64,000 bases of DNA, taken from assembly GCF_000003815.2 (NCBI RefSeq), contig NC_049990.1, positions 21,548,472 through 21,612,471 of the forward strand. Direction: 5' to 3'. The notes under the pieces are model-generated. The model made no database searches. It saw only the letters and a list, made by a program, of their open reading frames with translations, and had not been told where the DNA came from. The DNA comes from Branchiostoma floridae (lineage: Eukaryota; Chordata; Leptocardii; Amphioxiformes; Branchiostomatidae). The position numbers were made by a program, and so were the translations under genes. Below, one piece after another: positions 34,401 through 46,400 of this stretch (its first letter is position 1; each line of letters begins with the position of its first letter).

Positions 34401-37400
34401 ATCATCCAATTTAACGGGGGCCGCCCTAAGACGGTCCCCGTCGTAAGACGGTACGGATTTTTTGCTGATCTTATTATCCATAAGTACACCGTGTCTGTTG
34501 CCACTGACTATGCTGATTACAAAGGTAAATAAACCAAGTCCATGCACACAGCTTTAATTTGCATTCCAAGTATACTTTAACATATTTACTTCATGTTTTT
34601 TTTAAGAGCAGAATTCTAACAGTAATGTTGACAGTGCTGAATCACTGCGGTCACCGGCCTCTGCGTATTGGCGGCTCGTGTCGCTAACTATACGAACTCA
34701 TCCAAGCAGTCACACAACTGCCATGATACACATAAATAAAGCTCCATAAAACACTATGAATATGGGTCTTCAAATGTTTGTTGAGTAGAAAAGCAACCAA
34801 AAGGAAGCGACATAAACATTGCCACCAGTGTACTCCCAAGGGAGTGTGGCCGTGAAGGTGGCAGACTAGAGAACGCTCCAAAGATTTATTTGACTGTAAC
34901 AAATGATTCGTGCTGTCTATGAAAATAAGACTTGATAGAGAGATGTAGATGATATTTTCATATAATCAGACAGAGTTTTGTTGATGTTGGCGGTGTCGTT
35001 TTTTCGTAATGGTTTTTTTAGTCGGGCATTCACAATCAGTGCATTCAGCCCTTTGCCCGTAAAACATCAGCTGGATTGTTCCAGGTACAGCCTTCCTCAT
35101 GTGAGACAAGAAGTACATACAGTCACAATTTTACTGTCAAAAGAAAGCTAAAATATCATACTATTAATTTTTTTCTGTGTACTTAGATTTACCACTTACT
35201 TCTGAAGAGAGAAAAATATAAAAAAAGCGTACCGAGTTAGGCACACTGTCCAGCGTAGCACAAAATTGGAAGGTCACATACACGACATTGTCTCACAGTG
35301 TTTGCCGCTTGTAACACGCAGCGCGAAAGGTTCATGAACCACATGAATGCATTTCTTATTCAAGTATGTTGTTCAAATCTATGAGTAAAAAATTCAGTCA
35401 TCAAAATTTGACCACTCTCAGGCAACTAGCGATGGAGCGCCATGAGTTTGAGCGCAAGAAAAAGCGTACCGTGTTGGGGCACCTCCCGTTAAATAAAAAA
35501 CTTTGAAAATTCATGAAAAGGTTTAGGCTTCTTAGGATACTAAGCTAATTGGCCCACTGATCCTTGTACCTACTCAAAAAGAGAATTGCTGTGGGACATT
35601 GTTGTTAAGTGTTTCAGTTGTATGTACCATCCATAATACTTCTTGTCATGACCAGTGGAAGTATAGCTTTGCATTAAGCTTAACTCTGTCCAAATGGAAG
35701 AATGAAAACATGCAGTGCTGTAATTTCTGTTCACAGTTGATGCATCCCGTGCTGGGAATGGCCGTATTGATGTGACCGTGATGGACGGACGCACCTCACT
35801 TCCTGTAAACCTCTCTCCTTCTGGAGGTAACCGCTACTCAGCGTCCTTCGTCCCGCAGACGGCCAACCCCCATGATGTCACTGTTACCTTTGAGGGACAG
35901 AATGTGCCACGTAAGTCCTTGAATTGTCCTGAAGTATCCATAGAGGATGGTATACCTAATAGTATGTTTTTTTTAGGAGGATCCTGTTTATTCCTATCCA
36001 GTAGACTTTGCTTGTTTGGACATCTTGGCACTTGTCTTGTGCAAGGTTAGAAATGCTGCACAAATTGAGGGAAAAGAGCTTTAAAGAAATTCATTGCTGC
36101 CTGTTACATGCAGTATAGACATGAAAAGAGTAATGATCAATAATGATTGATAGGTGTCTACATTCTCCAACTTCAGGAAGCCCCTTCCGTGTGAACATCA
36201 TCGACGCTAGCCGAGTCCGTGCCTCTGGTGACGGGCTAGACCGTGTTCCGATCGGCACCGGGACGGAGTTTTTTGTGGACAGTCAGGGTGGAGGGGACGT
36301 TGATGTTGCTGTTAAGATAACTGGTCAGTTTTTGAGATCTTTAAGTTAGAATAAGTTGAATTTCTATGCCTTGTATGGTTTGGAAGATCTATTGATGTGT
36401 TGTGTTGAATGTCACTTACGGAATGGCTTTCCAGGTCCCACCGGTCGGGACGTTCCTGCTCGTGTCAGCGGAGGAAATGGACACTGGACAGTACAGTACA
36501 CACCTACTGAAGTCTGTAAGTAATGATTTTGAAGTACTTAATACACAGTATGTATTGATAATAGATTAGGACAATTGTAGATTAAATCCAAAAGCTTAGC
36601 ATTTAACCGTTGCACTCAGTCTGACCAACGAAAAAATTGATTAAAATATTGCCATTTAAAACATTGTACAATTCTAACACTGTTGAAATAGGATGAAATT
36701 CAAGTCAGTTAAGTCATGTTTCCTGTTGGCTCACAAATTGGACAGATGTTCCCTAGTCCCTCATTGGTCCCTCACTGCTATACCACCCTATAGCCCTCAT
36801 TCATCGTGGCCACTTTTCGAGAACGAGACAGTGTCTACCCTACCCCTGTTTCCGTCCAGTTTGTGAATAGACAGGAAACTTGTCGAGTTTTGTTCAAAGT
36901 TTATGCAGGAGAAGTCATTTGTTTAATATCTTCTCCCCTCAGGTGATCACAACATCTTGGTGACGTTTGCTGGGATGCAGATCTACGGCAGCCCTTTCCT
37001 CAGCCACTGCTACGACATCAACCAGGTACAGGTCGGGGACATTCCTAATGGCAAGATGGGCCAGCCTGTGCAGGTGGAAAGTAAGCCATTCAGAACTTTC
37101 CATTCAATTTGTTGGAATTACCTGCAATAGAATCTAAATAATCATCATAAAAGCTCATCTGTGTTGGTAGTAATCATAGTAACGTTACAATGTTAAACTT
37201 TCTTCCAACACAAACTTAAGGTATACACGAATCAAATTTTCAATACTGTATTGATCCTGAAGAAGGCAACAGGTTGTTAAAAGTTTGATCCATGTATATC
37301 TTTTCATTGCACAAAAGTTTAGCATTGTACTATAGAATCTGAAGAACTGGAAGTTTGCCAAAATCTGCAATGATATGATTGACTTACTAGCTTACTGCAT

Positions 37401-40400
37401 ACAATGTAACATCCAACTGCTCACTCACTCATCAACCATTGTTCCCCATCTTGAAAGGGTGAGATATACAATCATCTACTGGTAGTACCATCTTAATTTG
37501 GTTTTATTGGTTAATGAACATTTATCTCTATCTTCAGGATGAACAATGCTCAATGCAGTTGTCCCTGATTTTGTCTTGTGATCCCCTCCTGGGTTGGTCT
37601 CTTAGTTTCTGTTCCTCAATGGTCATTGGGAGGGTCTTTCTTGATTCTCTTTTCTGATTTACTCCCTGCAGTGTGTACCTTATGTGTGGCTATTAATCAG
37701 ATAACATTTTGTGCCCGATCCAGTTGACACCAGTCGTGCAGGACACGGTGATCTTGCCGCCAACGTCAGCGTGAACTACCAGAACGTCCCCTGTGACCTT
37801 CGCAGCCGGGGCGCTGACTCCTACCTCCTGACCTTTGTCCCACAGACCACTGTGACCCATGACCTGGTGTTCAAGTTCAATGGATCCATCATCCCAGGTT
37901 AGTCACATGACAAGGTCACAGAGAAAATGTATGTATTACATTATATGCAGTAAATTAAGGTGGAAAACTTGAGGCTAAGTAAAGTGGATACAAAAATGAG
38001 GATGTATTCTGTATTTCTGTCTAATTTTCAAAAGTTATCACTCACACTCACTAATAGTATCCAATTTATTGACTAAACTATCTGGTCTATCAATGAAAGT
38101 TATGTGTAAGAAAATTATCGTCAGTAACATTTAAGGGAAACTGGAAAAAACTTACAATGCTGCAGTAGATTGAAGGAAAACAAAATAGATTAAAAAGATC
38201 TGTGTGTTGTTTCTTTAAAAAGGATGTCCTTGAGATATTTGCTCCTTCAGAATATAGTACTCTAAAGATTTTTACCAAGCACCATTTTCCTTGCAGGATG
38301 CCCTTACCGGTGCAAGATTGTGGATGCCAGCCAGGTCACAGCCCATGGCGACGGACTGGACCGCATTCCTGTGGACCGCCCGACTAACTTCTACATCGAC
38401 ACCAGCCGAGCGGGAGACGCCGACATCGATGTTCGAATCGCTGGTATGGTTGAGGTTTAGAGTTATGTTATGCACTCCAAATACTGTCCCGGGAAACTGG
38501 GACAGCAATGCAAACATGGAAACCTGCTTTGACTGTCAAACTTTTTTGATACAACAAAAGGTACACCCACTCCTGTAGATAAGCACTTTGGTATTGCCTA
38601 TAGTTTTTCAAGATAAGCAGAATCCTGAGACTAGTAGTGCTCCTTAACAGCTAAGGAGCTCCCCATGGTTTCCTTTGTGTGGCCAAAATATACATTTCAA
38701 TACAGATTAAACTGGTTGCAATTGCCAAGAAAATTCTGTGGTGAAAAAATAGTCAGCACAGAACATTTCTTGGCAACCACCACATTTATGATGCCATTTT
38801 TGATGTTGGATAAGTCAGAACATCAAACAATGACATCTTTGAGGAATGCATCTGGAACCAAGTTTTACTTGGGTTTTTTCATAGTGTTATACCTTACCCA
38901 CCTTAGTGTACTGCCAGGTATGAATGCATGATGAATGAATGGGTATGTCAGATAAACAACCTTCCCCAAAACACACATGAGATTAATACCTCACCTGATA
39001 CACCACAAAGGCTTCTAACTGATCGCTTGGGTGCTCACAACACCTGGTGAAGGGTCTGGAGAAAGATAACATCAGAATGACATGCTGCATTCAATAATGC
39101 ACAAAACATCACCATTGTACCGCATGCCTACGTGGGTTGGTACACTGCAAGAACACGCTTAACCCTTGCCAACTACCACTGACTGTATGGTAGCAGATGC
39201 TTTGCAGGGTCATGAAGCTATGATTTATGATAGTTCTGTGTCTGTGTTGTGCTGTGTTGTGTTGTGTTGTGTGGTGCTATGTTGTGCTGTGTTGTGTTGT
39301 GTTGTGTGGTGCTATGTTGTGTTGTGTCGTGTTGTGTCGTGTTGTGATATCTAATCTCCTTCAGAACATGCCTTCTTTTTCCTACAAGGTACTAAACAAT
39401 CACCACATTACATAATCAACAGATATGATACAACAGGTAATTGTGATACAACAGGGTATTCTATTACATTCTACATACAATATGCGTTGGTGTAGCATAT
39501 GATATCATGATGCTTAACATGCTTGTCTCCTGGTGAAACTTGACAACGTAGTGCCAAAAAAAGGAGACGTTTTACAGCATTTTCTAGCTCTAGACCTTGC
39601 CGAATGGCTAAGACTCAAGCCGACGCAGTTTGGTAAATATGCTCCTTTTTATTTCTCTGTAGCCTTACCTCGCAGGCTCGAAGGTAGACTTAAGAGAGGT
39701 GGTCAGTTTAATAACTCGGTGAGATTTGTTTTCCAGATTTCATCTTTAAACCCCTTGTCTTTGTTTTCCAAGTAGTGAGTACAAACCCTCTAAATCTTGT
39801 AATGATGATGTGTTAAGGATGCATGCTTTTTTGCAACCTATACCTTCGACCCTGGGAGGATCTGGGGCCAAAAACTGCACAGCAGGAAGTCTTCATTGCT
39901 TTTTGATTGCAACGAAAATCAACTAATGCAGGTTCACCTTTATCATCAAAGTAAACTATATTCGCTGTTCTTGAAAATGGGTACTTAGGGATATCAAGTC
40001 ATCAGTCAGTGGTTTCAAATTACAAGTTTTTCAGACTATTGCAGTTGAAATCCACCGTCCGTCAACTTGATAGCCCTAAATACTCTGTTTTTCAACACAT
40101 GTACAACGGATATAGATTACCCCTAAGATAAAGGTGAACTTAGAATACATTCTATCCTGCAAAGATATTAAAGAATTGACAATTATTGACTCTATGCATG
40201 TGCAGTTACAAACATTTTAGACTTTATGTTGTTTGTATTCAAGCTGGCAAGAAAATTACACATCTGAAAATATCATCCCCTGCAAAAGCAATTTTCTAGA
40301 CCCAAAAGAGAAAATCTGTTGTTCCTGCTATGCAGTACCACATGCAGTTCTATGCCATTGTGAGCACGCTGATAATTAGGACAATGCATATATTATTAAG

Positions 40401-43400
40401 CAAACAATGACTGGAACTGACAATGCTTAAGCTACCTGTAGACGTTATCAAAACACGGATAACTACTGTTGTTTTTGATAATAGACAGAAGACTGCATCT
40501 GCACGTATAGCATGTCACCTCCCTGCTTTTTGCTGCATCCATTTTGACTGACTATTTACCAGCTACCTAACAACAGCGCTTTTAACTCAACGCCTCATGT
40601 CACCATGTCAGCCTGCTTTAGGACAGTACTAACCGACTATTCTGTCTCACCATTCCATGCACCACCTTATCATAAACAGGAAGGTACCATGTCATCTTAT
40701 CACATTTTGGTGTCATCCTTCACTCACAGAATGCATGAAGACTTGCATACAATATAGCACACCCTGCACTCTTTGAATGCACATAAATTTTCAACAGATT
40801 TGGAATAAAGGACCTCTTCAATATCTTACATTTTCAAAAAAATTGCATGTTTGCAATTTTCTGCAACATCATTGCACTACAAGTTGCACGACATTTCCCA
40901 TCTATGTTGATGACAAGCATGAGCACATATTGCACTGTTTGTAAGGATTATCCTAAAGGTATCTTATAACAATTAAAAATGAGCAAACTTTGGGCATTTG
41001 GTATACAGTTCAATTAATGGTGGTGCCTTGCAACTGCTTCAAATTTTTGGTCAAGGGGCATATTGGGTGAAATGTAAAGTTGGATAGTTCAAGATTAACA
41101 CAAATGATAACATAAAATTAATGGGACTGACCTCCACATTTAACTATATGCTGATAAAACATAATCCTAGTAAGATATGGTTTGAGGAAAAGATTAAGAA
41201 CAAAATGTTTGTTTTGCCGTGGGACAATCTTGTTGGATATGTAACCTGTAACCCATGTAGGTACAGAAGCTAAGAACGTGCCTGTGAAGCTGACTGGAGG
41301 ATCAGGCAAATATGTGGCTGAATACACACCAACCCAAGTGGGTAAGTACCATATTATATGCCACAAAGTGAGGGCAAATAGGAGGTGTACATTTGTAGTG
41401 TGATACAAAAAAGTACATAAAGTTATGGTAGCCAAAGTTTACATTCAGATCAAGTCTATTTTGACAATCTTTCAACCTCTGGAGCAACATTTAGAGGTCT
41501 CATTTAGAGCTTTAGCTCTTAATCATTGTCTATACTTCTTTCAGTTGAATGCATGGCACAGGAAGGATGATATAGACCTTATAATAGGACACAAAGGAAA
41601 GGAAATCAATGCATTTAACAACCACCCAGGTTTCAGCACCATGTATGCTCTAACTTACCAATGCATTTGGTGCCTTGTAGTTTTTATATGCATTTCTTTG
41701 TGATGTGACTAACTTATTTCTTGAGCTCTTTCAGTTTCTCTAGCATCCTGTCTGCTATGATGATGAATAACTTCTTACCTTTTTGTTCTTATGTTAAAGG
41801 TGAACATCAGATCACTGTGACGTATGCCGGAAGGCAGATTCCCGGCAGTCCGTTCTCATCCTACGCCTACGATGTGAACCAGATCCGTGTGGGAAACATT
41901 CCCCGCGGAAGGGTGGGGCATCCCGTGGAGGTATTTGGTGAGTCTAAATCCACTGTTCAATGTTGATACTTAATATTTGCCTACCACCTACGTACATGAT
42001 TATGTACATGTACTCTCATATATGCTAAGATATATCACTTATCTACAAAATGGCAAAAATTACAGTCATTGGAAAAGGTAGATTTTCTCTTGAGAATTAT
42101 ATTGACCTTAAAAGTCTGTTAAAAAGACTGAAACTCTATGACTTTTCATATTTATTAAATTTGATTTTAAACTCTCTTTCTTCAATTGTTTACCAATCCT
42201 TTTACACAGATATTTTTGATAGGAATAAAAATCAATCTCTGTTGATAGAGAAAGCCTTAGATCAAAATGCAAACCCTGTTTCTTGTGTATTCCTATTAGT
42301 GTTCTGTCAAGAAAAGTGCTTTAATTGCACCATTTTTCCCTATGCAGTTGATGCAACCAAAGCAGGCTCAGGTGTTCTGGAGGCCACGGTCAACTGTCCA
42401 ACTGACCCTGTGACCAGTCAGATGGACAGTATTGGACAGGACCGGTTCAAGCTGGTCTTTGTTCCCCGCTGCAACCATCCCCACGACATTGCATTCAAGT
42501 TCAATGGGAATGTTGTACCAGGTAGGACAACTTATTGAATGCAGCCTTTGTCTCTGCCCCTTTTGTTCCTGATTATCAAGAGCATTTAAAGGATGAATGA
42601 TGGCAGAATGATGGATTTGATACAATGTTTTATGGTAATGTGAAAAAAATTTGGTGTGAAAACTTATGCTTCACAAAGATTCAGTATTGTGGTCACAGCA
42701 AATTTTCAAAACAAAACAGTGACAGAGTTGGGGAAATATAATTTTTGTCTTCCTTATTATTATAAGAAGGTATTTGTCGATGAGTGTGTACTGCAAGCAC
42801 AAATATTCACTAGAAATGTGTAAACTTTGTACTCTCAGACTGTCATAAATGACTGCTTTTTTCCTAACAGGGAGTCCCTACAAGTGCTACATCTCTGATG
42901 CCAGCCAGGCACAGGCTAGGGGAGATGGGCTGGACCGTGTGCCCATCAAGACTCCCGCCAGCTTCGTCATCGACACCAGCAGGGCTGGGAACGGAGACGT
43001 AGTCACCATCATCACAAGTAGGCTTCATACTCAAAAATGATATTTCTATTTCTGCATTCAACTGCTTGTCAATGATTTCATAATCTCTAATGTCTACTAA
43101 TCTGTACTACGATGTACCATTATCATGCTGTTTCTATCCTTGAGAATAATTGTTTTAGGGGCTTCGAAGAAATTTTGAAACTACATTGTCCATCTTGTAT
43201 TCCCAGGCCCCAGTGGCAGGAATATCCCTTGCAGGCTGAGTCATCAGGGAACGCTGTACGATGCTGAATATGTTCCTCTGGAAGTTGGTCAGTTACATTT
43301 CTTTCTGACACGTGTTCAAATATAAGTAGACCATTCTCATGTTCTTTGTAACATGTTGAAGGGAAGAGCAAAATAATTGCTACTACCCCCCCCCCCCCCC

Positions 43401-46400
43401 ACAGGTGACCACCAGATTGACATCCACTTTGACCAGCAGCCCATCCCAGGCAGCCCCTTCCACTGCCACGTGTATGACGTCAGCGGGGTCCGCATCAGGG
43501 AGATACCACAGGGCAGGGTCGGCAAGACTGTTCAGGTGGAAGGTGAGAAACATTTTCGAACTTGACTTTTGCATTCCCAACCCCCACCAACTACTAAATA
43601 TCATGAAGATTCATCCATGGCTTCACAAGTTATGCTGTTCAGAAGCAGACAAACAAACACACTGAAAATATAAACTTCTTTGAAATTAGGTAATAAAAAA
43701 GAATTTCACAGTCAGATATTTCAGTCAATTATTACTGTCTCCATGTGTATGCTCCATGGGTAAACTTTTATTTGCTAATGAAACAAATATCTGTAGTAAA
43801 GTGAAATTGTTCCCCTCAGTTGACACCAGCCTTGCTGGCCGGGGCAGCCTCCAGGGAGACGTGAGTGTCCTGCGGAACCCAGTGGCCAGCAATCTGTCCA
43901 GCCTGGACTCAGACCGCTACCTGATGACCTTCGTCCCACAGTCCGTCGACCCCCACAACATCGTGTTCAAGTTTAATGGCTCAGTGGTGCCTGGCAGTCC
44001 CTTTCCCTGCTATATACTGGATGCTGGTCTGGTGAGTGTCATCAACTCTCCTACTGAAAAATAAAGAGATTTTTTTCATTTACTATAATTATAGAAGTGC
44101 CAGCTTGAGGAGAGTTGTGTGGTCATTTAGTGTCCCATCCTATAGCCTGAGAGGTTACGAATTTGAATCCTCAGACTTTTTCACCTTTTTTGCTAGTGAA
44201 AAGGTATACAGTCCTCAAGATGGGGTATAGTTTTCTGTTCATTGTAAAAATTAGTAAAAGGAGAGTTCCCTCAATTTTTTATTTTTCATTTTTTTTTATT
44301 TATCATTCCTCAAAAGTACATGGGCAGGGGGAGCTATACAAGCCTCCCTGAATTGGGTACAATATGTACAATAATTTTACTAAACGGTCATAGTCGAAAC
44401 GTTAAACAAAAACGTTACTTAAATGTTATATGAGGTACATTGTGTATGATGGGAGATATAAATTGGGACACAGTTCCATTTTATGACTATCTAGATTTAA
44501 ACTGTTTGACAATGTATGATCCTTACAGGTGAGAGTGACAGGGGATGGCCTTGACAGGGTGCCAGTCAACTCCCAGACTCAAGTGTTCCTGGATGCCACC
44601 AGGGCAGGAGATGCAGAGGTGGACGTCAGCATCAAAAGTAAGACATTTTAATCTGATGATGATGAAGAAATATCTGTTCCCCTTTTAGCAACTTGTAAAT
44701 TATGCCAAAAGTGTTACCTTTGAATTAGAAGTCTTCATCGATTGCAACCAAGATTAAATATGTTAACTTTTTCTAAAATATTCAGTTAAGCAGGTCTGTA
44801 GGATCTATGCAAAAGGCTTACCTTCAAACAGAAAACAGGAAAATTTATTTGCTTTGAAATTTTTGTCGTCTTTTTTTTCGGCAGGAAGGAAAATGGTATT
44901 CTTGCAGTCTTTGAAGTTTACCTTAATGATTTGAAAAAGTCTGTGGTTACCAATAGGATTGTAGTAATAGGTCACTGCAAATACTGTGAAACTAAAACTG
45001 CTGTGAACATTCAAAGATTTAGTCAATAGAAAGAATGATGATATAGATACTTGGTCTATCCAAATCCACCTGTTATGGTGGAATTAACTTTAATTTTGTT
45101 TTTCTGTAGGTCCTTCTGGTCGTGCTGTACCCACCAGAGTGTCAGGCAAGGGAAACTACACTGTGGATTACACGCCTACTGAAGTCGGTGGGTCTAATGT
45201 CTCCTTTACAATCTCTTAATGTCTGAATATGTTGTATTATCAGTCCTGATACATGAAGCTGGTGCTGGCAGCATTCAAACAAAATATATCAATCGTTTGT
45301 TGTAATACATGTACATTAGTCTCTTGGAGGATTTTTGGAGAATCTTTGGTTTTCGAGAATTGACAAAATGACTACTCTAACACTACCCAGTGGAAAGTAA
45401 AAGGAGTTTTACCAGTGTTTTGATAGGCTGGCATGCACCTGTTAAAATACATGACATGTACTAGTATGTCAGTGAAAGGTTCAGGTCTGTTGCTTTGTTA
45501 TGCAAATTGATTAAGAATAAAAATCATATGCATAGATTAGTTCTTTCAAACAAAGTGCTTTCTTACCCATTTTGCTGGAATTTGCAATTAAGATCATGGT
45601 ACTATAATAAATCTTGTTTTGATTATAATTGTGCTTTAGTTGGATAGAATAGATTGTACTTGTCAATGGGGGCTGTGACCCAAGACTGACAGGCTTTCCC
45701 CAGGGAACATTCCACTGCACAAGTATTGCTGTGAGTCAGCTCTCACCAGTTTTTCCAGTTTTGCTATGTGTCATGAGATAGGTTAAAACAATTGACACGT
45801 ACACATACCATTATAGTTTTCTGTCAGATACTATGAAAGACATCACAAATATATCAAGAATGTTCATCTATTTCACATCTGACCATCGGTTTACACTATT
45901 TCCACTGTTGTAAGACAACTTCAGTCATGTCATTTAATTACTTTTTCAAGCCTGTCTGCTTGTTGGTTAGACAATGCAACCAGTCGCTTTGGATCAGGGG
46001 TGGAACTAATTAGCATACACACCCTGCCGCCAAAGTTGTCTTCACTACATGGGAGAGTGTTGACCTTTCTACAAAGCTTAGGGCCTGAAAGTTGAGGAAA
46101 TATCCCAAATATTGTAATTATTGAGGGGATATCAACAATTCTGAGACGATGTCTTGGAAGTACACGTTGTCAAAAACCAAGGACAAAACAGGTAATATTG
46201 TTAAAGGTGCTATAATGTGATGTTATTCTACTTCTTGGACATCCTTTAAATAGTTTCAAGGTCTTGCAGAGGTGACAGATCATGGCAAATCTTTGTTGAC
46301 AACGTGCAGCAGAGGTTAACATGTGCAACTGGTGTCATGACCTTTTCAGTGTGAATATGAGGGCACAGATTGGTTCAAATGGTGTTCTATGGTTCAACTG

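Noticed and set aside
39166-39415. Cys/Val-rich short proteins
   Set aside because: Translation of a GTGTT minisatellite.
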